The notes below the pieces were generated by a model, which had not been told where the DNA came from, searched no databases, and worked only from the letters and a program-made list of their open reading frames with translations. DNA of 64,000 nucleotides, from the NCBI RefSeq assembly GCF_013456555.2, contig NZ_CP059154.1:3038001-3102000 (forward strand), in the 5' to 3' direction. Every line of letters begins with the position of its first letter. Positions within the stretch are counted from its first letter, which is position 1. Below are positions 1-9,857 of this stretch, in pieces. The translations under genes were made by a program, and so were the position numbers. Origin of the DNA: Natrinema zhouii (lineage in GTDB: Archaea; Halobacteriota; Halobacteria; Halobacteriales; Natrialbaceae).

Positions 1-1622
<1,622 letters not shown>

Positions 1623-2966
1623 TCACTCCTCCTCTTCGGGAGTATCGCTCGCATCGCTGTCGATCCGGCGACTAACGTCGACCTGATAGTTACCGAGGAT
1701 ATCGCGGCCGAGCAAGACAGGGTAGTCCATGTGGCTGCGGTCCTCGACGCTGGCCGTGACGGTGTGTTGGTTCCCACCGACGCCGACGACGACGTCAACG
1801 ACGGGGCGGCTCTTGGACTGTTTGCTGCTGCCGGATCGAATGTGGGTGATGGACTTGATCGGGCCGGCACCGATGTCGGCCGCGAGGCCGGTGTCGATGC
1901 TCGTCCGCGTGGCTCCGGTGTCGGACTTCGCGAGCACTGTCTTCGACCCACTGGTCCCCGAGAGGATGACTTCCTCCGTGTAGCCGATCACGGCGGGCTC
2001 CGTATCCTGTGCTCTCGCGTCCGGGGGCTGGGCCGTCGGCCGCGAGTCGTCAAGGACGTTCGCGAGGTCCTGCACGCGTTCGTCGTCGACCTCGCCGCCC
2101 GCCTGTTCGATCGCGAGTTTCGCGATATGCGGTGCTGGACTGACCTGTGTCGCCTCGTAGAGCCCTTTGAACCCAGCCGTCGGGTTGACCTCAAGGACGA
2201 ACCAGCCCTCGTCGCCCTCGACGAGGTCGACGCCAGCGTAGTCGAGGCCGACGATATCCGACGCGCGCTGGGCCATCTCGCGCGCTTCATCGGGGAGGTC
2301 GTCGGTCGCGTCCTCGACGGAGCCGCCGAGCGCGACGTTGGTGCGCCAGTCGTTGTCCGGCGCGTAGCGATACATCGCGGCCACGACCTCGCCGCCGACG
2401 ACGTAGACGCGCAGGTCGCGGTGGCGGACGTCCTCCTGATCGACGAGTTCCTGCAGAAAGGCGTACCGGTTGCCGACCTTCGCGTTGATCGGGTCGTCAG
2501 GACCGACCTTCCACGTGCCACCGCCGTGGGTGCCGATGGCGGTCTTGTACACGGCCTCCTCGCCGTAGCGGTCCCGCGCGGCGTTGAGTTTGTCGCCGCT
2601 GAGCGCGAGCGTGACGTCGGGCGTCCGGACGTCGTTCGACGCGAGCGCGGTCGCCGTCGAGAGCTTGTGGATCGCCGTCATCACCGCGTTCGGCTCGTTG
2701 AGCGTCGGTACTAACTGCGAGAAGGCGTTGACCAGCCCGAGTTCCTCGGCGGGCTGTTCGGTGTTCGACAGCAGCATTCGGTTCGCGATCACGTCGACTT
2801 CGGGTTCGAGGACGGGACTGCCGTCGACGACGCTGACTGACGTGTTCTCGGTGCGAAGCCACTCGGTGTCGTGTCCGAGATCCTCGACGGCGTTGAGAAT
2901 CGCCTTGGTTTCTTTACTCGTATGGAGACTCAATACCCCGACGGTCACGGGATCGGCAACAGCCAT
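1623..2966 (-). CDS. RimK-type ATP-grasp ligase fused to retropepsin-like (RimB/DUF785) domain
   Basis: Residues about 1-310 form an ATP-grasp fold of the RimK family, which joins glutamate or other amino acids to a carboxylate. Supporting motifs are the KTAIGTHGGGTWKV nucleotide loop, a DLRVYVVGGEV strand, and the metal-binding end FVLEVNPTAGFKGLYEAT. After an acidic, Pro-rich linker, residues about 335-430 match the RimB/ATP-dependent zinc protease (retropepsin-like) domain: AKSDTGATRTSID carries the DTGA active-site type, followed by YPVLLGRDIL. Start at 2966 chosen for MAVADPVTVGVLSLH, which begins the first strand. The AstE-like gene at 5983 belongs to a family often linked to RimK. Substrate unknown; host gene. 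Confidence 0.85.
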   Translation of the reverse strand: MAVADPVTVGVLSLHTSKETKAILNAVEDLGHDTEWLRTENTSVSVVDGSPVLEPEVDVIANRMLLSNTEQPAEELGLVNAFSQLVPTLNEPNAVMTAIHKLSTATALASNDVRTPDVTLALSGDKLNAARDRYGEEAVYKTAIGTHGGGTWKVGPDDPINAKVGNRYAFLQELVDQEDVRHRDLRVYVVGGEVVAAMYRYAPDNDWRTNVALGGSVEDATDDLPDEAREMAQRASDIVGLDYAGVDLVEGDEGWFVLEVNPTAGFKGLYEATQVSPAPHIAKLAIEQAGGEVDDERVQDLANVLDDSRPTAQPPDARAQDTEPAVIGYTEEVILSGTSGSKTVLAKSDTGATRTSIDTGLAADIGAGPIKSITHIRSGSSKQSKSRPVVDVVVGVGGNQHTVTASVEDRSHMDYPVLLGRDILGNYQVDVSRRIDSDASDTPEEEE

Positions 2967-3086
2967 ACGAACTAGACACCGAGCCGTCGGATAAGTATTG
3001 ATAGTTCATTCAGTTCGAGCGGGACCGATGGTGGAGTATCGGGAGAAGGACACTGGCACGGACGGAAGTCGACATGGAGAGTGCCA

Positions 3087-4556
3087 TCAACTGATGACCG
3101 ATCGAACCTGTCCCGGATCGACCAGCCCGCTCAGCACCGCCAGCACGGCCCAGGTGACGGCACCGAGGGCGATCGCCCCGAGCAGCATGAGCAGGCTCGA
3201 GACCAGCGGCGTTACGAGCAACACGGCGACCGCCATGACGCCCGTGATCGCACAGATAAGTCCCGTCGTCCGTGCGAGTCGGCCCACGTGCAAGCCGAGT
3301 TCGGTGTGGACGATGTAGAGGTTGACCGCGACGTACACCGAGTGGGTCGCTACCGTCGCGATCGCCGCGCCGACGACGCCGATTACCGGGATCAAGACGA
3401 TGTTCAATCCGAAATTGGCCAGCGCGGTCGCACCCTTCGCGACCGCCCGGGCTCGAGCGCGACCCAGATAGTCCAGACTGTCGCTGGTCAGGTTCGTGAT
3501 CGCCTGGAGCACGACGAACCCGGCGAGCACCTGCAGGACGGGGATCGCACCGGCGTAATCGGTCCCGAAGACCATCGTCAGGAGCGGTCCCGCGACGATC
3601 GAGAGGCCGACCGCCGCCGGAATGTAGAGCAAGAGGACGTTCGTCAGCGACGTCTCGTAGAGCCGCCTGGCTTCCTCGAGTTCGCCGGCCGCCTTCTGTT
3701 CGCCGAAGTTCGGCGAGATGGTGAAACCGAGCGACGCCGCGGGCGCGAGCACGAACTCGGTGATCTGCTTCGCGAGGGTGTAGAACGCGACCGCGGCCGG
3801 ATTGATGAAGGCCCCGACCAGGACGATATCGATCTGCTTGTCGATGACGTTCGCGCTCTGGGTCGCCGTCAGCGGGATGCTGTACTCGAGGAGGCGCCGC
3901 GAGAGCCCCTCCTCGTACTCATCTGCGGCATCATACTGGGTGTAGAACCCGTAGTAGAGGATTCCCATTCCGATGACGGCGGCGATAGCGTAGCCGACGA
4001 TGTAGCCGAAGAACGCACCGAGTGCGCCGAATCCCGCGAGGACGAAGGCGACGGCGAAGAGCAGTCGACCGGCTCCGCTGATCGCCTGGACGATCGCGCT
4101 GTAGCCGAGGTGGTTGAAGCCCTGAAACGCGACCCGCGAGAACGCGCTAAAGGAGAAGACGCCGAGATAGAGCACGCCGGCGGCGAGAAACGGGGCCGCT
4201 TCCGGTTCGCCGAGCGCGTTCGCGAGCTGCTCGTGAAAGAGCAAGAGGACGTACGAGACGGCCGCGATCAGGATGAGCTTGATCGTGACCGTCGATCTGA
4301 GCAGGTGGGGAACCTGGCCCGGATCGGCCTCACGGTATTCGGAGATATACCGTGCGACGGACCGGCTGAGCCCGAGATCCGAGAACAATTGGACGATCGC
4401 TAACACTCCGATCGCCCAGTAGAGCGCGCCGTACCCCTCCGGTTCGAGCAGGTACCGCGCCAGGACGAACATCAATAGCGCGCTCGAGAGCATGTAAACC
4501 GCGCGCGCAACGAGCGTTGCCTTGAAGCCGCTGACGATGTGATCCTCCCTATTCAT
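3087..4556 (-). CDS. Polysaccharide flippase / oligosaccharide transporter (Wzx/MATE-like)
   Basis: A 489-residue polytopic membrane protein with about 12-14 hydrophobic segments along its whole length and a basic N-terminus before the first helix (GFKATLVARAVYMLSS). The arrangement and the DLGLSRSVARYISEYRE loop after helix 2 are typical of Wzx/RfbX flippases, which move lipid-linked oligosaccharides across the cytoplasmic membrane for glycosylation or exopolysaccharide. Start set at 4556, before MNREDHIVSGFKAT; the frame continues upstream but that extension is basic and non-typical. No glycosyltransferase is adjacent, so the cargo cannot be inferred. Host chromosome. Confidence 0.85.
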   Translation of the reverse strand: MNREDHIVSGFKATLVARAVYMLSSALLMFVLARYLLEPEGYGALYWAIGVLAIVQLFSDLGLSRSVARYISEYREADPGQVPHLLRSTVTIKLILIAAVSYVLLLFHEQLANALGEPEAAPFLAAGVLYLGVFSFSAFSRVAFQGFNHLGYSAIVQAISGAGRLLFAVAFVLAGFGALGAFFGYIVGYAIAAVIGMGILYYGFYTQYDAADEYEEGLSRRLLEYSIPLTATQSANVIDKQIDIVLVGAFINPAAVAFYTLAKQITEFVLAPAASLGFTISPNFGEQKAAGELEEARRLYETSLTNVLLLYIPAAVGLSIVAGPLLTMVFGTDYAGAIPVLQVLAGFVVLQAITNLTSDSLDYLGRARARAVAKGATALANFGLNIVLIPVIGVVGAAIATVATHSVYVAVNLYIVHTELGLHVGRLARTTGLICAITGVMAVAVLLVTPLVSSLLMLLGAIALGAVTWAVLAVLSGLVDPGQVRSVIS

Positions 4557-5046
4557 AGTCTCTCGAGGTGGTGAGACGCGCGCAATCGGCCGACGTGAAG
4601 GTGATCGGGACCAACGTGGTCGTCCCATCGAGTAATCGGGCAATTGTAATGCGGAGACAAAAGGCGGAAATCGATCGCAATAGGCCGTCGATGACGGTCA
4701 TCCCGATGAACAGCCCGAAACGACGTGTGTTCTCGGTCACTCGGGGTGTATCCCGAGCATACCGCTACAAAAACGGTCGAACGTGAACCATACTCGGGGC
4801 AAAGACAGCATTGAATCGCCAAGAGATAGGTCAGACTACCGCTCGAATTGAGTTTCAGTATCCGAACGGAACCGAATGTCGCCACCTGAATAGGACCGAG
4901 TTACACTACCTGCTCGAAACCGATCCACACCACTCCACAAGGGAAACAGTGTAACCTGAGAACGGGATCAGACTCAAGAACAAGACCGGAGACGAGAACG
5001 AAGTCAGAGAAGAAACGGGATTTGACAAGAAACGGGGCCGGACGGT
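4557..5046. other. Intergenic region, no gene recognised
   Basis: 490 bases, more AT-rich than the flanking genes. Short frames on both strands overlap each other and show no domain or motif. It should hold the flippase promoter. Nothing else supportable was seen. Confidence 0.4.
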
Positions 5047-5796
5047 CTAGAGGTACGACGCGTCCCAGCGGGTCGCCTTGCGCCGGTTGCCACAGGCGTT
5101 GCACTCGATCCGTCCCATCGAATCCATCGCGTTGTCGATCGAGTCGCAGTTCCCGCAGAACCAGGCGTAGCGGTCGTTGTGATCCTCGCTCTTGTAGGCC
5201 GTGTAAAACGGCGACTTCGTTCCGCGGGCGGCCTCTCCGTAACTCACATAGATCGTCTCGCCGTCGACCGAGAGTTCGTCGACCGCGTCCCACCCGTCGT
5301 CCTTGAGGCCGGCCTCGACGTAGCGGTTTTCCGTGAAGGTTTCGTCGCCGATCTCGACCTCGCGCTGGCCGGCCTGCTCGAACCCGTGTGCCCGGTAGAA
5401 CTCGTTGCCGCCCTCGTTGTCCGCGAGGACGAAACACTGGATTCCGTCCGCGCCCTCCTCGAGTAACGCTTCCCGGGTACGGACCAGCAATCGAACGCCC
5501 GTCGCGTCGCCGCGGTAGTCGGGATGGACGTGCAACCAGAGCAATTGGCCAGTGTTGGCCTGCTGGCCGACCAGTTCGCTCTGGGAGAACCCGGCAATCT
5601 CGCCGTCGCGTTCGACGACCAGAAAGAGCGCGCGGTCGTCAGCCAGCTCGTCGGTGAGCGAGTCGCCGTACCATTGGTCGATCGCATCGTCGATGGTATC
5701 CTCCTCGAGGAAGGCCGTGTACGTGGAGTTGAGCGAGTCGTGTGCGATCGAGCGAATCGCTGCAGCGTCCGAGTCAGTTGCCTCACGAATTTCCAT
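5047..5796 (-). CDS. GNAT N-acetyltransferase with C-terminal zinc ribbon
   Basis: Residues 1-165 are a GCN5-related acetyltransferase: MEIREATDSDAAAIRSIA is the first strand/helix, LLWLHVHPDYRGDATGVRLL is the acetyl-CoA pyrophosphate-binding region, and VLADNEGGNEFYRAHGFEQ is the last helix/strand. The C-terminal 60 residues add a zinc ribbon with CGNC and CNACG pairs. This two-domain form occurs in haloarchaea; the acetyl acceptor is unknown. Start at 5796 because MEIREA is the natural GNAT N-terminus; upstream sequence in frame is antisense to the next gene's leader. Confidence 0.85.
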   Translation of the reverse strand: MEIREATDSDAAAIRSIAHDSLNSTYTAFLEEDTIDDAIDQWYGDSLTDELADDRALFLVVERDGEIAGFSQSELVGQQANTGQLLWLHVHPDYRGDATGVRLLVRTREALLEEGADGIQCFVLADNEGGNEFYRAHGFEQAGQREVEIGDETFTENRYVEAGLKDDGWDAVDELSVDGETIYVSYGEAARGTKSPFYTAYKSEDHNDRYAWFCGNCDSIDNAMDSMGRIECNACGNRRKATRWDASYL

Positions 5797-5982
5797 GGCT
5801 GTCCGTAGCACAGCCAGATACAAAACGTATGCCCACAGTCCCAGGTTTTGCTCGACGGAGTTGGCGGGAAACCGATTTTTCTCCGGAAAACGCAGCATAG
5901 GTTCGCTCGAGAGGATATACCGCGAACTGGTCGGCAAGACTGAAGGGAGAACATTCACGGTGATGCCGCCGGAGCACGTCAT

Positions 5983-7065
5983 ATGAGCGACGACGCGACC
6001 ACCGAACCGCCCGACGAGTCGACCGACTCCGAAACGATGGCCGAGGCCTTTACGTACAACGGCGGCCGGGTCGATCCCGGCGAGTCGGCGAACATCCGAT
6101 ACGGCATCAGCGAAACGTATCTCGGCGACCCCGTCAGGATCCCCGTCACGGTGATCAACGGCGAACACCCGGGACCGACGATATTCCTCTCGGCGGCGGC
6201 CCACGGCGACGAACTCAACGGAATCGAGGTCGTTCGCGAGGTCGCCCACGACTGGGACCACTCCGTGCTCCACGGGACGCTGGTCTGTCTCCCCGTGATG
6301 AACGTACCCGGCTTCCTCGCTCAGGAACGGTATCTGCCGATCTACGACCGAGACCTGAACCGATCGTTCCCCGGACGCGAGGGGTCGACGAGTGCCAGAC
6401 GGATGGCCCACCAGATCTACACGAACTTCATCGAACCGTGTGACCTCGGAGTCGACTTCCATACGTCTACGCGGGGGCGGACGAACATGCTGCACGTCCG
6501 GGCGAACATGGAGCGCTCCGATGTCGGGAGACTCGCCATGGCGTTCAGTTCGAACGTCATCATCGCGGGCGAGGGGCCGTCGGGGACGTTACGCCGAGAG
6601 GCGACCGAGGCCGGGATTCCCACGATTACCGTCGAAATGGGTGAAGCCCACCGGTTCCAGCGGCGGTTGATCGACCGCGCGCTCACCGGCGTCGCGAGCG
6701 TCCTCGCGGAGTTCGGCCTGCACCGGGAGTCCTCCGTTCACTGGCCCGGCTGGCGAACGATCATCGACGACGACAACGAGAAAACGTGGCTCCGGGCCGA
6801 CGCCGGCGGAATCGTCGACATGAAACGCGGTCGCGGCGCGCTCGTCGAGGAAGGCGAGGTGATCTGTACGATCACGAACCCGTTCAAAGAGGAAGAGGAC
6901 ATCGTTACGGTCGATGCCCCCTTCACCGGCCTCATCGTCGGCGTCCTCGAGAACCCCGTCGTCTACCCGGGGAACCCACTTTGCCACCTCGTCGGCCTCT
7001 CGCCGGACACGCTTACGGCTCTCGAGCGCGAGCGCACGCCGGAGAGTTCGCGGTCGGACCTCTGA
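5983..7065 (+). CDS. Succinylglutamate desuccinylase/aspartoacylase family zinc hydrolase
   Basis: A 360-residue M14-like metallohydrolase. Zinc ligands are visible as AAAHGDELNGIE (HxxE) and a later His in LGVDFHTSTRG; ITVEMGEAHRF lies near the expected catalytic Glu. The C-terminal region (about 265-340) is a small beta domain resembling a lipoyl/biotinyl-like hammerhead (GGIVDMKRGRGALVEEGEVI), as in other AstE/AspA relatives. Such proteins cleave N-acyl or amide bonds and are frequently linked to RimK-like ligases, as with the gene at 1623. It is the last convincingly host-type gene before the integrase. Confidence 0.88.
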   Translation: MSDDATTEPPDESTDSETMAEAFTYNGGRVDPGESANIRYGISETYLGDPVRIPVTVINGEHPGPTIFLSAAAHGDELNGIEVVREVAHDWDHSVLHGTLVCLPVMNVPGFLAQERYLPIYDRDLNRSFPGREGSTSARRMAHQIYTNFIEPCDLGVDFHTSTRGRTNMLHVRANMERSDVGRLAMAFSSNVIIAGEGPSGTLRREATEAGIPTITVEMGEAHRFQRRLIDRALTGVASVLAEFGLHRESSVHWPGWRTIIDDDNEKTWLRADAGGIVDMKRGRGALVEEGEVICTITNPFKEEEDIVTVDAPFTGLIVGVLENPVVYPGNPLCHLVGLSPDTLTALERERTPESSRSDL

Positions 7066-7212
7066 CGGTCGACTGGGGCCGGAAGTCGGACGGCTTGGAG
7101 GATACCCGAACCAATTCGGCCTTTGTTGAGAAATCGGTTTTGTTTCTGCCAGTACTATTGCGCACCAATATCCCGGCGGAAGAGATAAAAGTAACTTCTT
7201 TACCTGACTCAG

Positions 7213-7222
7213 TATTATAATA
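7213..7222 (+). promoter_or_regulatory. TATA box of the integrase gene
   Basis: The run TATTATAATA lies about 22-31 bases upstream of the integrase ATG at 7244. This is the expected archaeal TATA spacing for a short or leaderless transcript. Confidence 0.55.
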
Positions 7223-7243
7223 GCGGACTCTCATTATTGTGGT

Positions 7244-8512
7244 ATGGGTGACATTGACGATTTCCAGAGTTTTGATCGCCGATTTCAGCAGCAACTCGAT
7301 CGTATCGACGAGTTTCACCCCAAGGACCAGCCCTACGTCAAGCGATTCGTCCGGAAGTGCGACGGTCGAGTGAAGACCAGCAGCATGGCCGAATACCTGG
7401 GAAATCTCAGACTTAACGCGAAGCGCCTCGACCAACCGCTCATCGATCTCGACGAGGATAGCTTCGACGAGTTCATCTTCGAGCTGCAACACTCGCCGGA
7501 GTACGGCCGAGGCGACACGCCCGGATTCGCCGCCAAGACCGTTCAGACATACCAGTTCGCGTTGAAGAAGTTCCTCACGACGATCGATAGCCTCGTCGAG
7601 ACGGATTTTTCCTGGGCCGAAGACATCGAACTGGTCACCCCTGACTCGACGCCAGTCACCGAGGACGATATCCTGACGAACGAGGACATCAAAGCGTTGT
7701 GTGACGGTGCGAACAACCTCCGAGATATCGCACTCGTCGAGTTCCTCGCTGATACCGGGGCCCGAATCTCGCTCGTCGGTTCTCTTCGGGTCGGCGATGT
7801 CGATCTCGAGAGCGACCAGGCGACGTTCACACCGAACCCGAACGCGTCGGGGTTGAAGGGAGCGGGAATCCGCCCCTATCCGATCATCGACGCCAAGGCA
7901 ACGTTGCGAACTTACCTCCATCGTGTCCACCCGCGCCCCGATCGTGACGATGTCGCCTTCTTCCACAAAATGGAGGGGCATGGCAACGACCTCGAGGGAG
8001 ACGATGGCTCGCTCGCCCCACAGACCATCAGGAACCAGCTCCACCGAGCGGCCGAGAAGGCAGATCTCGAGAAGCCGGTCAACCCCCACAACTTCCGTCA
8101 CAGCGCGATCACGCGAATGCGTCGCGAAGGCTACGACCGTGCAGAGGTCGAACACCGGGTCCACTGGACGGTTGACTCCAATATGTGGAGTACATACGAA
8201 CACATCTCTGGCGAGCAACACAACGACGCTATCTTCGAGAAGGTTGGACTCGGAGACAGTGACGATGGCCCGTCGCAGGAGCGTCAGCCGTGTGGAAACT
8301 GTCTCGAACCCATCGCGCCGTATCATGACTACTGCCCGCGGTGTGGCGATGCCGTGACTCCGGAGGCTCGTGAGGCCACAAAAGAAGCGACTGCCGAAGG
8401 CTCTCAGTTCATCGTCAACGCCGACGGGGAACACGTCCAACTCGGAGTGAGTGAGATCCTGAGCGCACTGGCCACGAACGACGTCCAGGTCGACGCTGAT
8501 ACGCCGGAGTGA
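7244..8512 (+). CDS. int: Tyrosine recombinase (provirus integrase) with zinc-ribbon tail
   Basis: A 422-residue site-specific integrase. Residues about 30-125 are the SAM-like core-binding domain. The catalytic domain shows Arg174 in ADTGARISL, H282-x-x-R285 in HNFRHSAIT, Trp308 at the second-His position, and nucleophile Tyr318 in MWSTYEHIS. Residues 350-367 form a zinc ribbon (CGNC...CPRCG), a common extra in haloarchaeal integrases. It should integrate and excise the provirus at an att site just to its left. The start is an ATG with a TATA box at the right spacing. The catalytic set is complete, so the enzyme looks functional. Confidence 0.95.
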   Translation: MGDIDDFQSFDRRFQQQLDRIDEFHPKDQPYVKRFVRKCDGRVKTSSMAEYLGNLRLNAKRLDQPLIDLDEDSFDEFIFELQHSPEYGRGDTPGFAAKTVQTYQFALKKFLTTIDSLVETDFSWAEDIELVTPDSTPVTEDDILTNEDIKALCDGANNLRDIALVEFLADTGARISLVGSLRVGDVDLESDQATFTPNPNASGLKGAGIRPYPIIDAKATLRTYLHRVHPRPDRDDVAFFHKMEGHGNDLEGDDGSLAPQTIRNQLHRAAEKADLEKPVNPHNFRHSAITRMRREGYDRAEVEHRVHWTVDSNMWSTYEHISGEQHNDAIFEKVGLGDSDDGPSQERQPCGNCLEPIAPYHDYCPRCGDAVTPEAREATKEATAEGSQFIVNADGEHVQLGVSEILSALATNDVQVDADTPE

Positions 8513-8513
8513 G

Positions 8514-8699
8514 TTACTCATCGGGATCGACCTCTTCTAACACAGCGTCGCAGGCTGCTGCAAACGCGTTGTATCCCTCTTCTTTGGCTTGCTGTTTCGC
8601 CTCCCGGACCGCGTCGGGATGCTGTCGGCAGAAGCTCAGCGGATCATCTTCGTCGGATTCTATAAACCGTATCTCGCTTGCTGAATCTGGTTGGCTCAT
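8514..8699 (-). CDS. Small acidic hypothetical protein
   Basis: A 61-residue protein with no recognised domain. It has an acidic N-terminus followed by a helical, Ala/Lys/Glu-rich segment (DAVREAKQQAKEEGYNAF). Its start overlaps the stop of the gene at 8696 by four bases (ATGA), so the two are translationally coupled. It converges on the integrase with a one-base gap. Confidence 0.65.
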   Translation of the reverse strand: MSQPDSASEIRFIESDEDDPLSFCRQHPDAVREAKQQAKEEGYNAFAAACDAVLEEVDPDE

Positions 8700-8992
8700 T
8701 GGTCGGTCACCTGATTGCGGACATACTGCTGTTCGTCTGGAGATCGATCCGACAGGGGAATGCAGGTCGTCATCGTGCCGTCTTGGGCCACCAACAGGAC
8801 GAGATCCGTCGACTCGTGGTAGCGTGCGTGTTCGCTAGGCGGCTTGAGACTCGGGTAGTGGACCGGCTCTGCCTCACTCCACGCTGCCCGTGGGTCCAGA
8901 TGCCGCTGGGACGATCGCTTCTCCCAGCGGCGTCGAGCATGAGCCGATATCTCGAGCTCGAAGTTCCGCGGAGACTGTGTGGTCGCGCTCAT
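8696..8992 (-). CDS. Conserved small hypothetical protein with HARRRWEKR motif
   Basis: A 98-residue basic protein. The N-terminal ISAHARRRWEKRS and the central hydrophobic strand TDLVLLVAQDGTMTTCIPL resemble the layout of small RelE/BrnT/DUF4258-like folds, where an HA-x-x-R-x-x-x-R helix precedes a sheet. That resemblance is only by eye; no toxin function is claimed. Four-base overlaps on both sides place it in a leftward mini-operon next to the integrase. Confidence 0.7.
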   Translation of the reverse strand: MSATTQSPRNFELEISAHARRRWEKRSSQRHLDPRAAWSEAEPVHYPSLKPPSEHARYHESTDLVLLVAQDGTMTTCIPLSDRSPDEQQYVRNQVTDQ

Positions 8993-9075
8993 GGGACGAT
9001 CGCCCCTACAGTGATCACGCCAACGAGAACGAGCCCGAGGGCGACCACGAGTAGACCGGCTACTCGCGGATCCAC
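8989..9075 (-). CDS. Possible very small membrane peptide
   Basis: A short frame ending in one strongly hydrophobic helix (GLLVVALGLVLVGVITVGAI). Its stop overlaps the next gene's ATG by four bases, which supports translation. The start is uncertain; a GTG at 9075 gives 28 residues, and longer versions run into the region antisense to the gene at 9178. Confidence 0.35.
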   Translation of the reverse strand: MDPRVAGLLVVALGLVLVGVITVGAIVP

Positions 9076-9177
9076 CTGAGCGCGGTCGGTCTCCGTCTGT
9101 AGTGATCGGCCTCCATCGGCGATTTCACGTCTAGAATGGCAGGAATGTTTTTGATCACTCGATCGGAAAAGGGTTGT

Positions 9178-9384
9178 ATGCCCTCCAATCAGGACGTAAG
9201 AGACGCAGAGCCACTCATTGGATATATCGTGGGTGCTCTCATCGCAATCGGCTTTTTCTCGGGTATCATACTCGGAAACTGGGCGATTTGGACAGTGTGG
9301 ATCCCACTCGCTATTACGGCAATCGTGATTTATCTGTTCTACAGACTGGTCCTTGCTGTTGAGTACCTCGCGTACGATTCCTAA
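9178..9384 (+). CDS. Small two-helix membrane protein
   Basis: A 68-residue protein with two clear transmembrane helices, residues about 12-33 and 36-58, and short polar ends. It is rightward, opposite to the surrounding leftward operon, and more AT-rich, so it looks like an inserted cargo gene. The ATG at 9178 follows an A-rich stretch; a longer start at 9136 would add an unlikely N-terminus. No family recognised. Confidence 0.6.
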   Translation: MPSNQDVRDAEPLIGYIVGALIAIGFFSGIILGNWAIWTVWIPLAITAIVIYLFYRLVLAVEYLAYDS

Positions 9385-9416
9385 TCGAACGGTTCCGCTC
9401 GAGGACTTGTCGGGGT

Positions 9417-9857
9417 TCATCGCGACTCACCCCGCTCGCGTGTGTAAACGTCTGTCACAGGCCCACGAACGGATGTACTCCCGCGCCCCGTGTCGGCGAT
9501 CATCCGGATATCGCTATTCTCGTCGAGGCGCTGGATCACCGACGCACTCCAGGCGCTGCCAATCGCAGAGCGCAGCGCTGCCTGGACATCCGGGTTGTCG
9601 ACCTCGTCGCGGAGTGCCTCGAGCTCGGAGCAGACGTCGTCGACGCGATCGACGACCTCGCGCTCGCCGACCAGGAGGCCGCCATCGCCGGCCTCGGTGA
9701 TCGTCTCGCGGCGAAAGACTTCTTCGAGGTTGCCGTCAGGCTCCTCGTCGTCGGTGAACCACTGCTGGCGTTCCCCGCAGTCGGGACAGTAGTGCGCCGA
9801 CGCACGGATCTTGGACTCGCAGTCGTCGCAGCAGGTTCGGTACGAGCCGCCCGTCAC
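9417..9857 (-). CDS. Zinc-finger protein with helical C-terminal half
   Basis: A 146-residue protein. The N-terminus carries a four-Cys zinc ribbon (CCDDCES...CPDCGER), followed by an acidic linker and a helical region (about 65-115) that could mediate self-association. The start is a GTG at 9857 overlapping the previous stop. Last gene of the leftward operon 12366 to 9417. Function unknown. Confidence 0.7.
   Translation of the reverse strand: MTGGSYRTCCDDCESKIRASAHYCPDCGERQQWFTDDEEPDGNLEEVFRRETITEAGDGGLLVGEREVVDRVDDVCSELEALRDEVDNPDVQAALRSAIGSAWSASVIQRLDENSDIRMIADTGRGSTSVRGPVTDVYTRERGESR

Noticed and set aside
5047..6495. A 482-codon leftward frame much longer than the GNAT protein
   Set aside because: The part beyond 5796 is antisense to the AstE-like gene and its leader, and GNAT similarity begins exactly at the ATG at 5796.
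7066..7243. Left attachment site core
   Set aside because: Searched by eye for repeats or tRNA-like ends; without the right junction no core can be identified.
8696..8992. Toxin of a toxin-antitoxin pair with 8514-8699
   Set aside because: Only a loose resemblance to RelE/BrnT-like layout by eye; the partner has no antitoxin DNA-binding motif.
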